A stretch of DNA of 64,000 nucleotides, taken from the NCBI RefSeq assembly GCF_003060885.1, contig NZ_QAIG01000005.1:1239090-1303089 (forward strand). Direction: 5' to 3'. Positions within the stretch are counted from its first letter, which is position 1, and each line of letters begins with the position of its first letter. Shown here in pieces: positions 52,160 to 60,935 of this stretch. The stretch is from Pseudomonas sp. HMWF032. Lineage in GTDB: Bacteria; Pseudomonadota; Gammaproteobacteria; Pseudomonadales; Pseudomonadaceae. Position numbers and translations under genes: made by a program. The notes under the pieces are model-generated. The model saw only the letters and a program-made list of their open reading frames with translations, was not told the DNA's origin and searched no databases.

Positions 52160-52273
52160 AAAGGGGCTCCGGTCAGAAATTCACCCCGCGACCCTGCCCG
52201 AAGCCGGGGCAAATGACAAGGCGCACGCGGCCTCGGTTAGAATGCACGCCCTTAATTCCCGCCCGATATCGCC

Positions 52274-53515
52274 ATGACCGACAACCACCAACCACCTGCC
52301 TCTCGCGTTGCCATTATCGGCGGCGGCCCCGCCGGGCTGATGGCGGCCGAAGTGCTGGCCCTGGGCGGTGTGCAGGTCGACCTTTACGACGGCATGCCTT
52401 CGGTGGGGCGCAAGTTCCTCCTGGCCGGGGTCGGCGGGATGAATATCACCCATGCCGAAGCCAAGCCGGCCTTTGTGGCCCGCTATGGCGCGCGCCAGGC
52501 AGAAGTGACCAAGCTGCTGCAGGACTTCGATGCCGAGGCCCTGCGCGCTTGGATTCACGGCCTTGGCATCGACACTTTTGTCGGCACCTCGGGCCGGGTC
52601 TTCCCCACCGACATGAAAGCCGCGCCGCTGCTGCGCGCCTGGCTCAAGCGCCTGCGTGAACTGGGCGTGTACATCCACACCCGCCATCGTTGGCTAGGCT
52701 GGGATGATCAGGGCGCGTTGCGGATCGTCTCGCCTGCCGGCGAGCACCTGATCAAAGCGGACGCCACCCTGCTGGCTCTGGGAGGCGCCAGCTGGGCACG
52801 ACTGGGCTCGGATGGCGCCTGGGTCAGTCTGTTGCAAGACCGCGGCGTGACGATCGCGCCCTTGCAGGCCAGCAACTGCGGCTTCGATATAACGGCCTGG
52901 AGCGCGTTTCTGCGCGACAAGTTCGCCGGCGCGCCGCTGAAGAACGTCAGCCTCAGCCTACCCGGAGAAACACCGCGCCTGGGCGAGTGTGTGCTTACCA
53001 CCAGCGGCCTCGAAGGCAGCCTGGTCTACGCCCTGTCGGCAGCTATTCGTGAAACGATCAACCAGCACGGCAGCGCCACCGTACACCTTGATCTGTTACC
53101 ACAAACGCCGCTGAGCAAATTGCAGGTGGCCCTGAGCAAACCGCGCGGGTCGCAGTCCATGGCCAAGCACCTGCACCGCCAGGCCGGGATCGATGGGGCC
53201 AAAGCGGCGCTGCTGCGGGAACTGGCCAGCGCCGCAACCTTCAATGATCCGGCACAGCTGGCCAGTGCAATCAAGGCCCTGCCGATCCCCCTGGTACGTC
53301 CACGGCCATTGGATGAAGCCATCAGCACAGCCGGAGGCGTGCCGTTCGAACAGATGGACGGCCAGCTGATGCTCAAGGCCTTGCCTGGCACCTTCTGCGC
53401 CGGGGAAATGCTTGACTGGGAAGCGCCCACCGGCGGCTATCTGCTGACCACCTGCTTTGCCAGTGGCCGCCGCGCTGCCCAGGGCATGCTCAACTGGCTG
53501 TCACACCACAGATAA
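52274..53515 (+). CDS. HI0933/BaiN-type FAD-dependent oxidoreductase
   Basis: A 413-aa flavoprotein of the BaiN/RdsA group. N-terminal dinucleotide fold VAIIGGGPAGLMAAEVLALGGVQVDLYD; the family signature PSVGRKFLLAGVGGMNITHAE; ATLLALGGASWARLGSDGAW; and a C-terminal FAD segment GTFCAGEMLDWEAPTGGYLLTTCFASGRRAAQGM. It looks like the TIGR03862 subgroup. The physiological substrate is unknown, though relatives reduce organic double bonds. ATG at 52274 has only a weak ribosome site. Reading continues into no partner gene; the next gene is a signalling protein with its own gap. Confidence 0.9.
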   Translation: MTDNHQPPASRVAIIGGGPAGLMAAEVLALGGVQVDLYDGMPSVGRKFLLAGVGGMNITHAEAKPAFVARYGARQAEVTKLLQDFDAEALRAWIHGLGIDTFVGTSGRVFPTDMKAAPLLRAWLKRLRELGVYIHTRHRWLGWDDQGALRIVSPAGEHLIKADATLLALGGASWARLGSDGAWVSLLQDRGVTIAPLQASNCGFDITAWSAFLRDKFAGAPLKNVSLSLPGETPRLGECVLTTSGLEGSLVYALSAAIRETINQHGSATVHLDLLPQTPLSKLQVALSKPRGSQSMAKHLHRQAGIDGAKAALLRELASAATFNDPAQLASAIKALPIPLVRPRPLDEAISTAGGVPFEQMDGQLMLKALPGTFCAGEMLDWEAPTGGYLLTTCFASGRRAAQGMLNWLSHHR

Positions 53516-53601
53516 GCCCCCACGCCGCACGTCAAGCGACTATGCTTTGGAAAAACCGTCATAGAGCGGTGATCTTCCACGCGCATAGGTACTCTCCAGC
53601 C

Positions 53602-54603
53602 GTGATTCCACTAGTGGTCTGCGACGACTCGAATATGGCGCGCAAGCAGTTGATTCGCGCCCTGCCACCCGAATGGCCGGTGACCATCAGCCAGGCTGCC
53701 AACGGTCAGGAGGCCCTGGCCGCCCTGCGCCAGGGGCTGGGCCAGGTGATGCTGCTGGACCTGACCATGCCAGTGTTGGACGGCTATGAAACCCTCGCCG
53801 CCATGCGCGCCGAGGGCCTGGCCTGCAAAGTGGTGGTGGTGTCCGGCGACGTTCAGGACGAAGCCGTACGCCGGGTCAAGGAACTCGGCGCACTGGCCTT
53901 TATCAAGAAACCCGCCGACCCCGATACGCTGCGCAGCACCCTGCTCGAACTCGGCCTGTTCGACCCCAAGGCCACCCCCACCGCCCTCGCCCAGGCCGCC
54001 GTACTGGATGAGTTGAAGGTCAACTTCCGCGATGCCCTGCGCGAGGTCACCAACGTCGCCATGGGCCGCGCCGCCGCGTTACTGGCCAAGGTGCTGCACG
54101 TATTTGTGCAATTGCCGGTGCCGCAGGTGAACATCTTCGAGGTCAGTGAGCTGCACATGACCCTTACCGATGCCATGCGCGGTGAACGCCTGAGCGCGGT
54201 GTGCCAGGGCTTTATCGGTGATGGCATTGCTGGCGAGGCGCTGCTGCTGTTCCATGATTCGGAAGTGGCCGACATGGCGAAACTGCTGGGCTGGCAACCC
54301 AAGGACGACACCCAGACCTCGGAAATGCTGCTGGACCTGGCCAGCATCCTCACCGGTGCCTGCCTGGCCGGGATTGCCGAGCAGATTGATGTGCGTTTTT
54401 CTCAGGGCCACCCGCAATTGCTGGGCCAGCATTCATCCATCGAGCGGCTGATTCACCTCAACCAACGACGCTGGCGCAAGACGCTGGCCATTGAAGTGAG
54501 CTACAGCCTGGAAGCCCACAGCATTCACTTCGACCTCTTGCTGCTGTTTACCGAAGATTCGATCAAACGCCTGACTAACAAGCTCAACTACCTGATGAGT
54601 TAA
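53602..54603 (+). CDS. Response regulator fused to a CheC-like phosphatase domain
   Basis: A 333-aa protein. The receiver domain (about 1-120) shows LVVCDDSNMARKQL with the acidic pair, the phospho-acceptor Asp in VMLLDLTMPVLDGYETL, VVVSGD and the Lys in AFIKKPADP. A CheC/CheX-like domain follows (about 130-330): VLDELKVNFRDALREVTNVAMGRAAALLAKVLHVFVQLPVP and SEMLLDLASILTGACLAGIAEQ. Such fusions dephosphorylate CheY-type proteins or respond to phosphorylation with phosphatase action. The GTG at 53602 is taken as start since the receiver begins there. Three bases separate it from the PAS gene, indicating a two-gene signalling operon. Confidence 0.85.
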   Translation: MIPLVVCDDSNMARKQLIRALPPEWPVTISQAANGQEALAALRQGLGQVMLLDLTMPVLDGYETLAAMRAEGLACKVVVVSGDVQDEAVRRVKELGALAFIKKPADPDTLRSTLLELGLFDPKATPTALAQAAVLDELKVNFRDALREVTNVAMGRAAALLAKVLHVFVQLPVPQVNIFEVSELHMTLTDAMRGERLSAVCQGFIGDGIAGEALLLFHDSEVADMAKLLGWQPKDDTQTSEMLLDLASILTGACLAGIAEQIDVRFSQGHPQLLGQHSSIERLIHLNQRRWRKTLAIEVSYSLEAHSIHFDLLLLFTEDSIKRLTNKLNYLMS

Positions 54604-54606
54604 GCC

Positions 54607-55062
54607 ATGCCTGCACAGATAGATATCAAAGAGGTTCACTGGCTGCTCGATATCGTGCAGTGCATTGATGTCGGGGTGATCGTGCTCGACCGCCAATACC
54701 GGGTTGAGGTGTGGAACAGCTTTATGGAAAACCATTCCGGCATGGGCCCGGACGAGGTGCACGGCAAAACCCTGTTCAGCCTGTTCAGTGAAATCGACGA
54801 AGCCTGGCTGCGGCGCAAGGTCGATACCGTCGTGGCACTGGGCACCCGCGCCTTCAGCCTGTGGGAACAACATCCCTACCTGATGCACTTCAAGAACTAC
54901 CAGCCGATCACAGGCCAGGAAGACTTTATGTACCAGAACGTCACCCTGCTGCCACTGGGCGGCTCGGGCAACGCAGTGGAACACATCTGTGTGGTGATCT
55001 ATGACATGACGGCCGCTGCCACCCACAAGAAGCAGCTGGAAGCAGCGCAGGCCAGCCGCTAA
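54607..55062 (+). CDS. Single PAS-domain protein
   Basis: A 151-aa cytoplasmic protein with one PAS domain (about 10-125): WLLDIVQCIDVGVIVLDRQYRVEVWNSFMENHSGMGPDEVHGKTLFSLF and QNVTLLPLGGSGNAVEHICVVIYDMTAAATHKKQLEAAQ. There is no kinase, cyclase or HTH part. It begins three bases after the CheC-fused response regulator and so is very likely its partner, perhaps an input adaptor for a histidine kinase encoded elsewhere. Ligand unknown; no Cys or His pattern points clearly to a haem or flavin. Confidence 0.87.
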   Translation: MPAQIDIKEVHWLLDIVQCIDVGVIVLDRQYRVEVWNSFMENHSGMGPDEVHGKTLFSLFSEIDEAWLRRKVDTVVALGTRAFSLWEQHPYLMHFKNYQPITGQEDFMYQNVTLLPLGGSGNAVEHICVVIYDMTAAATHKKQLEAAQASR

Positions 55063-55141
55063 TCTCTACTCGCCAGGCTCCGGCAGAGGGCCGGCCCAAC
55101 CGTATTAGCCTGCTCGACACCACTCGCGCAGGAACCATCCG

Positions 55142-55504
55142 ATGTTGCACAGCGTTGAACTGAAAACCTTCGTACCCGCCCGCGACTTCGCCGTGAGCCA
55201 GGCGTTCTACCAGGCTCTGGGTTTCAAACCCGGCTGGGTCGGCGATGACCTGGCTTATTTCAGCCACGGCGAACACTGCGCTTTTTTGCTGCAGAATCTC
55301 TACATCAAGGAGCAGGCGGATAACTTCGTCATGCACCTGCTGGTGGAAGACGTCGAGGCCTGGTGGCAGAAGGTGCTGGATGAGCAGCTGGTCGAGCGCT
55401 TCGGCGTGCGTCTGGTGCCGCCCCAGGATCAGCCCTGGGGCATGCGCGACTTTGTGATCATCGACCCCAGCGGCGTGCTCTGGCGGATTGCACAGAACAG
55501 TTAG
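55142..55504 (+). CDS. VOC-family (glyoxalase/bleomycin-resistance fold) protein
   Basis: A 120-aa cytoplasmic protein with one VOC unit pair: VELKTFVPARDFAVSQAFYQALGFKPGWVGDDLAYFSHGEHCAFLLQN and NFVMHLLVEDVEAWWQKVLDEQL...DQPWGMRDFVIIDPSGVLWRIAQ. The GMRDFVIIDPSGVLWR end matches small VOC proteins annotated as glyoxalases or antibiotic-binding proteins; the metal ligands are incomplete by eye. The ligand is unknown. AGGAACCATCCG precedes the ATG. It converges with rhlE. Confidence 0.88.
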   Translation: MLHSVELKTFVPARDFAVSQAFYQALGFKPGWVGDDLAYFSHGEHCAFLLQNLYIKEQADNFVMHLLVEDVEAWWQKVLDEQLVERFGVRLVPPQDQPWGMRDFVIIDPSGVLWRIAQNS

Positions 55505-55512
55505 CCCCAGCA

Positions 55513-55536
55513 GTGGACGGGCTTCGCGTTGTCCAC
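55513..55536. terminator. Hairpin between convergent VOC and rhlE genes
   Basis: GTGGAC and GTCCAC pair around a GC-rich loop in the 33-base convergent gap. There is no good T-run on the plus strand. Weak candidate. Confidence 0.3.
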
Positions 55537-55537
55537 C

Positions 55538-56875
55538 CTAGGGTTTTCTGCCGCCCTTGGCCGGCTTACCGCCAAAGCTGGGCACCTTGCGCACAGCCTT
55601 GACCGCCGGGGCGGCTGGCTCGTCGGCCTCCATCCAGCGCCCCAGGCTGCCGCCCTTGCCACCGCCAACGACTTTTGGCTTCTTCGGTTTCTTCGGTTTT
55701 TTCACCACCTGACCACCAGGCAGGGTCTGCGGCACGCGGTGGTCGGGGATAAAGTCGGGTTCGTCGATGCGTTGCAGCACTTGTTGGGTCAGGGTTTCGA
55801 TGGCCGAGAGCAGTTGCACTTCGTCGGCGCAGACCAGCGACACCGCCTGACCGGTAGTGCCAGCACGCCCGGTACGGCCGATGCGGTGCACATAGTCTTC
55901 GGCCACGATGGGCAGATCGAAGTTGACCACCAACGGCATGTCGTCGATGTCCAGCCCACGGGCCGCCACATCGGTGGCCACCAGCACCTTGACCTCGCCG
56001 TCCTTGAAGCGCTGCAGGGCACGCTGACGGGTGGCCTGGGGTTTGTCGCCGTGGATCGAGTCGGCGCTGATGCCGTGGCGTTGCAGCTCGGCTTCCAGCT
56101 CATCAACACCCTTGCGGGTTTTCACAAACACCAGAGCCTGGCTCCAGCGCTTGCTCTGGTAGAGGTGCAGAAACAGCTCGCTCTTGCGTTTCTTGTCCAC
56201 CGGGATCAGCCATTGCTTGACCGATTTGGCGGCGGCGTTGCGCGGGCTGACCTCAATGCTCAGCGGGTCGTTGAGCATCAGCGCGGCCATGGCGCGAATG
56301 GCGTCCGAGAAGGTCGCGGAGAACAGCAGGGTCTGGCGCTTTTTCGGCAACGCCACAAAAACATTCTCCAACTCACTGGCAAAGCCCAGGTCGAGCATGC
56401 GATCGGCTTCATCCAGCACCAGGGTTTGCACCTGATTGAACTTCACCGCATTCTGCCGGTACAGATCAAGCAAGCGGCCGGGGGTGGCCACCAGCACATC
56501 CACGCCTTTGCGCAGCTTCATCATCTGCGGGTTGATGCTGACCCCGCCATACACCGCGTAGCTGCGCAGCGGCAAGTGCTGACCGTAGGTGAGAAAGCTC
56601 TGCAACACCTGCTCAGCCAGCTCACGGGTCGGCACCAGCACCAGCGCGCGCACCGAATTACTGGCCACCTGCGGCCCTTCCATCATCAGCCGTTGCAGCA
56701 CCGGCAGGGCAAAACCGGCGGTCTTGCCGGTGCCGGTTTGCGCGGCGGCCATCAGATCACGGCCCTTGAGCACTGGCACGATGGCCTGCGCCTGCACGGC
56801 GGTGGGGGTTTTGTAATCGAGGCTGTCGAGAGTACGCAGCAGAGGCTCGATCAGGCCGAGGGAGGCAAAGGTCAT
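55538..56875 (-). CDS. rhlE: DEAD-box RNA helicase, RhlE family
   Basis: A 445-aa ATP-dependent RNA helicase. Q motif FASLGLIEPLLRTLDSLDYKTPTAVQAQ, motif I AAQTGTGKT, motif II VLDEADRML, motif III FSATF, motif VI HRIGRTGRAG are all intact. The C-terminal tail (about 385-445) is basic and Lys/Pro/Gly-rich (KKPKKPKKPKVVGG..., FGGKPAKGGRKP), as in RhlE helicases that bind RNA through such tails. Roles include ribosome assembly and RNA decay, often important in the cold. ATG at 56875. Confidence 0.93.
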   Translation of the reverse strand: MTFASLGLIEPLLRTLDSLDYKTPTAVQAQAIVPVLKGRDLMAAAQTGTGKTAGFALPVLQRLMMEGPQVASNSVRALVLVPTRELAEQVLQSFLTYGQHLPLRSYAVYGGVSINPQMMKLRKGVDVLVATPGRLLDLYRQNAVKFNQVQTLVLDEADRMLDLGFASELENVFVALPKKRQTLLFSATFSDAIRAMAALMLNDPLSIEVSPRNAAAKSVKQWLIPVDKKRKSELFLHLYQSKRWSQALVFVKTRKGVDELEAELQRHGISADSIHGDKPQATRQRALQRFKDGEVKVLVATDVAARGLDIDDMPLVVNFDLPIVAEDYVHRIGRTGRAGTTGQAVSLVCADEVQLLSAIETLTQQVLQRIDEPDFIPDHRVPQTLPGGQVVKKPKKPKKPKVVGGGKGGSLGRWMEADEPAAPAVKAVRKVPSFGGKPAKGGRKP

Positions 56876-56965
56876 AGGGCTAACCGCAGAAAAAAGTCGA
56901 TGGCGCAGAGTTTATCCTGCCTGGGCGCAGACGGCCTGACTGTCTTCAGCCGGCCATCAACTACA

Positions 56966-56990
56966 AAGCCCGAAATGATCCGGGCTTTTA
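56966..56990. terminator. Terminator downstream of zapE
   Basis: AAAGCCCG and CGGGCTTT form a stem around AAATGATC, with A's before and T's after. It lies 24 bases past the zapE stop and upstream of rhlE. Confidence 0.65.
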
Positions 56991-57013
56991 GGTACGAATG
57001 TACGCGTGTTGAG

Positions 57014-58108
57014 TTAAGGCTTGTGCGGCCGCGCGAGAAACTCGTGGGATTGCATTTCCAGCAGACGACTCAGCGTGCGCTGGAACTCGAAGGTAAGACG
57101 ACCGCCAGTGTAGAGGTCTTTAAGCTCCACCTCGGCGGAGATGATCAGCTTAACGTTGCGGTCGTAGAACTCGTCCACCAGGTTGATAAAACGTCGGGCC
57201 ATGTCGTCCTTGGCAGTACTCATCTTTTCGACGTTGGCCAGCAGCACCGCATGGAAGATTTTACCCAGTTCGATGTAGTCGTTCTGACTACGCGGGCCAT
57301 CGCACAGTTCACGGAAGTCGAACCAGGCCACGTCATCACCGACCTTGCGCGCGACGATGGCACGGTTCTCGATCATCAACGCCTCGTTTTCCTGCACCAC
57401 GCAGTGCTCGGGCAACAGGCTGACAAAGCTCTTCTGCAGGCTTTCTTCGGCGGCGGCATCCAGCGGCCAATGGAACAACTCGGCCTGTTCCAGGGCGCGC
57501 AGGCGGTAATCAATACCGCTGTCGACGTTGACGATCTCGGTGTGCTGCTTGAGCAGGGCAATCGCCGGCAGGAAGCGCGCGCGCTGCAGGCCGTCCTTGT
57601 ACAAGCCATCGGGCACGATATTGGAGGTAGCAACCAGGCTGACGCCGTTCTTGAACAGCTCTTCCATCAGGGTGGCGAGGATCATGGCGTCGGTAATGTC
57701 ACTGACAAAGAACTCGTCAAAGCAGATGACCTTGGCCTCGTCGGCAAAGCGCTTGGCGATGAGGGTCAGCGGGTTCTTTTCGCCCTTGAGGGTGCGCATT
57801 TCTTCATGCACACGCTTCATAAAGCGGTGGAAGTGCGTACGCATCTTGCGCTCGAAGGGCAGCGCATCGAAGAAGGTGTCGACCAGGTAGGTCTTGCCAC
57901 GCCCGACGCCGCCCCAGAAATAAAGACCTTTGACCGGCCCCTGCGGCTTTTTGCCGAACAGCTTGCCAAATACGCCGGCGCTGCCCTTGTCGGCGGCGAT
58001 CAGGTCGTCATACAGGCGCTGCAGATGACGCACCGCCGTTTCCTGCGCAGCGTCATGGAAGAAATCAGGGCGTTTAAGGTCAGCCTGGTAGCGTTCTAGG
58101 GGCGTCAT
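57014..58108 (-). CDS. zapE: Cell division protein ZapE (AFG1-like ATPase)
   Basis: A 364-aa AAA-type ATPase. It starts MTPLERYQADLKRPDFFHDAAQETAVRHLQRLYDDL, with Walker A GGVGRGKTYLVD, Walker B ICFDEFFVSDITDAMIL, and sensor region LVATSNIVPDGLYKDGLQRARFLPAI. ZapE associates with the Z-ring in E. coli and matters for division under stress; the mitochondrial relative AFG1 helps in protein turnover. Length and motifs are normal. It is on the same strand as trpS, with a terminator and a repeat in between. Confidence 0.95.
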   Translation of the reverse strand: MTPLERYQADLKRPDFFHDAAQETAVRHLQRLYDDLIAADKGSAGVFGKLFGKKPQGPVKGLYFWGGVGRGKTYLVDTFFDALPFERKMRTHFHRFMKRVHEEMRTLKGEKNPLTLIAKRFADEAKVICFDEFFVSDITDAMILATLMEELFKNGVSLVATSNIVPDGLYKDGLQRARFLPAIALLKQHTEIVNVDSGIDYRLRALEQAELFHWPLDAAAEESLQKSFVSLLPEHCVVQENEALMIENRAIVARKVGDDVAWFDFRELCDGPRSQNDYIELGKIFHAVLLANVEKMSTAKDDMARRFINLVDEFYDRNVKLIISAEVELKDLYTGGRLTFEFQRTLSRLLEMQSHEFLARPHKP

Positions 58109-58130
58109 AAACTCGTTAGCCGGGCAAGTA

Positions 58131-58160
58131 AAACGGGGGCGTCACTTTAGCGACGCCCCG
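58131..58160 (-). terminator. Terminator of trpS (minus strand)
   Basis: GGGGCGTC and GACGCCCC pair around a short A/T-rich loop, with AAAAC on the plus-strand left side giving GTTTT in the minus-strand RNA. It lies about 100 bases past the trpS stop and upstream of zapE. Confidence 0.75.
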
Positions 58161-58176
58161 GTGGATTGGCAATCGG

Positions 58177-58256
58177 GTAGGTTGGCGTTGAGCGCAGCGA
58201 AGCCCAACAAAAACGCAACGTTGGGCTTCGTCGCGTTGCTCCTCAACCCAACCTAC
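58177..58256. repeat. GTAGGTTG-type intergenic inverted repeat
   Basis: GTAGGTTGGCGTTGAG...CTCAACCCAACCTAC with inner CGAAGCCCAAC / GTTGGGCTTCG arms. Same family as 6170-6269. It ends three bases before the trpS stop codon. Confidence 0.75.
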
Positions 58257-58259
58257 ACC

Positions 58260-59606
58260 TTAATCCTGCGGTGCCAAGGCTTCACGCAGGCGCTGCATAG
58301 CCGCCTGACAGGCACTGCTGTCGGCGAATGCCGGGCTTTGCGCCACGCATTCATCGTCCAGCCAGACGCCAAAGCCGCCGTCCTGCTCGCGCACATCCAA
58401 TGCTTCACCGGATTGCAGACGCTTGTTGACCATGCCTGCCGCCTTGCCATCGGCAAACGACTTGGACAGCAACAGTTGCTCGCCAGTGGCATCGAGCAGG
58501 CGGAAACGGAAGCTACCGTCGTCATCGCGGAAGCTGACAAAGCGTGCACTCTTGCCGGCTTTCTTCTTCTCGCCCGCCGTGTTGACGGCCTGGCTGCGGA
58601 ACGAGCGCAGGCCCACGGCCTCACGCAGCTCGCCGAGAAACGGCGTGGCGATCTTGCGCGCCTTGGCGGCACCGGCCAGGAGGATGTCTTCCAGATCGGC
58701 CGGTTTGCTGATCAGCGCGTGATAACGCTCGCGGGCTTCGCCCAGCTCGGCTTCCAGCAGGTTGCACAACGCCTGTTTGGCTTCGCCCCAGGCCAGGCCA
58801 CCTTCCAGCGCCGCGCGGAAATCCGCCTGCTGAGTCGGTGCAGCAAAGGCCTGATAGAGGGTGAACAGGTGCGAGCTGTCCGGGTCTTTCGGCTCGCCTG
58901 GCAGCTTGGAGTCGGTCACAATCCGCGCCACGGCATCCTTGAGCTGCTTGGCACTGCCAAACAACGGGATAGTGTTGTCGTAGCTTTTGCTCATCTTGCG
59001 GCCGTCGAGGCCGGGCAAGGTGGCCACGTCTTCCTCGATCACCGCTTCGGGCAGGGTGAACAGCTCTTTACCTTGAGCGAACAAGTGGTTAAAGCGCTGG
59101 CCGATATCGCGGGCCATTTCCACGTGCTGAATCTGGTCACGACCGACCGGCACCTTGTGCGCGTTGAACATCAGAATGTCTGCGGCCATCAGCACCGGGT
59201 AGCTGAACAGGCCCATGGTGATGCCCGCATCCGGGTCTTCACCGGCTTCGACGTTCTTGTCCACCGAGGCCTTGTAGGCATGGGCACGGTTGAGCAAGCC
59301 CTTGCCGGCCACACAGGTAAGCAACCAGCACAGCTCGGGAATCTCGGGGATATCCGACTGGCGGTAGAAGGTGGCTTTGTCGGTATCCAGCCCCAGCGCC
59401 AGCCAGGTGGCAGCGATTTCCAGACGGGAACGCTGGATGCGCGCTGGCTCATCGCACTTGATCAACGCGTGGTAGTCGGCCAGAAAGTAGAACGAATCCG
59501 CATCGGCGGCGCGGCTGGCGACGATGGCCGGGCGAATCGCACCCGCGTAGTTGCCCAGGTGCGGCGTGCCGGTGGTGGTGATGCCGGTAAGGATACGAGT
59601 GGTCAT
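58260..59606 (-). CDS. trpS: Tryptophan--tRNA ligase
   Basis: A 448-aa class I aminoacyl-tRNA synthetase that charges tRNA-Trp. The HIGH-like site is [13 protein letters not shown] (about residues 11-23) and the KMSKS loop is [11 protein letters not shown]. About 110 extra residues at the C-terminus ([43 protein letters not shown]...) form the extension I recall in Pseudomonas TrpS, longer than the roughly 330-aa E. coli enzyme. This part resembles a DUF1508/YegP-like segment. The gene follows a hydrolase gene by 28 bases on the same strand. Confidence 0.95.
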   Translation of the reverse strand: MTTRILTGITTTGTPHLGNYAGAIRPAIVASRAADADSFYFLADYHALIKCDEPARIQRSRLEIAATWLALGLDTDKATFYRQSDIPEIPELCWLLTCVAGKGLLNRAHAYKASVDKNVEAGEDPDAGITMGLFSYPVLMAADILMFNAHKVPVGRDQIQHVEMARDIGQRFNHLFAQGKELFTLPEAVIEEDVATLPGLDGRKMSKSYDNTIPLFGSAKQLKDAVARIVTDSKLPGEPKDPDSSHLFTLYQAFAAPTQQADFRAALEGGLAWGEAKQALCNLLEAELGEARERYHALISKPADLEDILLAGAAKARKIATPFLGELREAVGLRSFRSQAVNTAGEKKKAGKSARFVSFRDDDGSFRFRLLDATGEQLLLSKSFADGKAAGMVNKRLQSGEALDVREQDGGFGVWLDDECVAQSPAFADSSACQAAMQRLREALAPQD

Positions 59607-59634
59607 AACGTTCGCTTATTGAGGCTCAATCAGT

Positions 59635-60264
59635 TCAGAGACGCGGCAGTAGCAAATCCTTCAGGTCGGTCAGCTTGCCGTGAAAAAAGTGGCCGCATTC
59701 TGCCACTTTCAGCAGCTCATGGGCACGCCCGAGTGCTGCCGACCACTGGTAAACCACCTGCGGGTCGATCACTTCGTCGTCTTCGGGCTGGATCAGGACC
59801 AGCGGACAATGACTGGCCGGTGGCGTGTCATCCATCAGACGATGCACCGCCGGGGCCACCATAAACAGTTTTTCGAGCGTTAACCCCTGGGCCTCAAGGC
59901 GCGCTCCGAGCGCGGCGGCAACAAAACCACCAAAGGAAAAGCCCAGCAGGGTCATTGGCAATTCAGGGTGCTGCGCACGCAGCCAGTTCGCCACGGCCTC
60001 GGCATCGTCCACCTCACCGCTGGCCATGTCATGGCTGCCGGCGCTGGCACCGACACCACGGTAATTGAAACGCAACGTGGCCAGACCACAGTCACGGGCC
60101 GTGCGTTGCAGGGTGGAGACCACTTTATTAAGCATGGTGCCGCCCTGCACCGGGTTAGGGTGGCAGATCAGCGCCACGCCACGGGCGTCGGGGGTGTCCA
60201 GCCAGAGGGCCTCAAGTAGGCCGCAGGGGCCGGCAATCGTGATGGGGGTTTCGCGGGTGAGCAA
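59635..60264 (-). CDS. Alpha/beta hydrolase
   Basis: A 209-aa cytoplasmic hydrolase. The oxyanion region CHPNPVQGGTMLNKVV, FNYRGVGASAGSHDMASGEVDDAEAVANWL, the nucleophile elbow GFSFGGFVAAALG, the Asp in PEDDEVIDPQVV and the His in AECGHFFHGKL give a full catalytic triad of the YqiA/CocE-like small hydrolase group. Substrate unknown. The start is a TTG at 60264, supported by ACGGAG seven bases upstream. It is co-transcribed with trpS and divergent from the yhcB gene. Confidence 0.88.
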   Translation of the reverse strand: MLTRETPITIAGPCGLLEALWLDTPDARGVALICHPNPVQGGTMLNKVVSTLQRTARDCGLATLRFNYRGVGASAGSHDMASGEVDDAEAVANWLRAQHPELPMTLLGFSFGGFVAAALGARLEAQGLTLEKLFMVAPAVHRLMDDTPPASHCPLVLIQPEDDEVIDPQVVYQWSAALGRAHELLKVAECGHFFHGKLTDLKDLLLPRL

Positions 60265-60415
60265 CAGGGAACTCCGTGACCTCGCAGTGGGTCGACTCGT
60301 CTAGCTGACAGCCTGCGCCGCAGAACCGCCGTAATCGTTTCGGCATTGCATTGCGGTATACAGCGCAGGTTCGAGCCGTTAACGTAAAGCAAAGCCGTTT
60401 AGAGAGGAAGGACTC

Positions 60416-60853
60416 GTGGAACAGACGCTTACCGCCTGGTTGCTACCCGCCATTACCCTGGTCGCAGGCATTGCCATTGGCTTCCTGATTGCTCGCCTGG
60501 CACCCAATGCAGCGCCCAGCCGCACCCAGCGCCAACTGGATGAAATGCAGGAGCGCTTCGACGCTTACCAAAGTGAAGTGGTCAGCCACTTCAACACCAC
60601 CGCCAGCATGGTGAAGAAGCTCACCCAGAGCTATCAGGACGTGCAGGAGCACCTGTCCGAGGGAGCCAACCGCCTGGCCCTCGACGAGCTGACTCGCCAA
60701 CGCCTGCTGGCCACCCTGCACGCTGATGACAGCAGCGAAAAACGCGAACGCCTGACGCCGCCAAAAAACAATGAAATGCCCAAGGACTACGCACCGAAAA
60801 GTGCCGATGTGCCGGGCATGCTCGATGAAAGCTACGGTTTGAAGAACAAGTAA
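60416..60853 (+). CDS. YhcB/ZapG (DUF1043) envelope protein
   Basis: A 145-aa protein anchored by one N-terminal helix (LTAWLLPAITLVAGIAIGFLIARL), followed by a coiled-coil region in the cytoplasm (TQRQLDEMQERFDAYQSEVVSHFNTTASMVKKLTQSYQDVQEHLSEGANRL) and a disordered tail ending DVPGMLDESYGLKNK. YhcB helps coordinate cell elongation, division and envelope growth in E. coli. Start is GTG at 60416 with GAGGAAGGA upstream. Single gene, ended by a bidirectional terminator. Confidence 0.93.
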   Translation: MEQTLTAWLLPAITLVAGIAIGFLIARLAPNAAPSRTQRQLDEMQERFDAYQSEVVSHFNTTASMVKKLTQSYQDVQEHLSEGANRLALDELTRQRLLATLHADDSSEKRERLTPPKNNEMPKDYAPKSADVPGMLDESYGLKNK

Positions 60854-60890
60854 TAGGCGCTGACGCGGTAGCGTCGGCGACCAAGCAGCC

Positions 60891-60924
60891 AAAAAAAGCC
60901 CCGCACTAGGCGGGGCTTTTTATT
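60891..60924. terminator. Bidirectional terminator between yhcB and cysNC
   Basis: AAAAAAAGCCCCGC, ACTAG, GCGGGGCTTTTTATT: a strong stem with A's on one side and T's on the other, serving both convergent genes. Confidence 0.92.
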
Positions 60925-60935
60925 GAGCGGTGGCT

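Noticed and set aside
55529..58099. 856-codon open frame on the plus strand
   Set aside because: Runs antisense through rhlE and zapE, both with complete motifs; no ribosome site and no recognisable domain.
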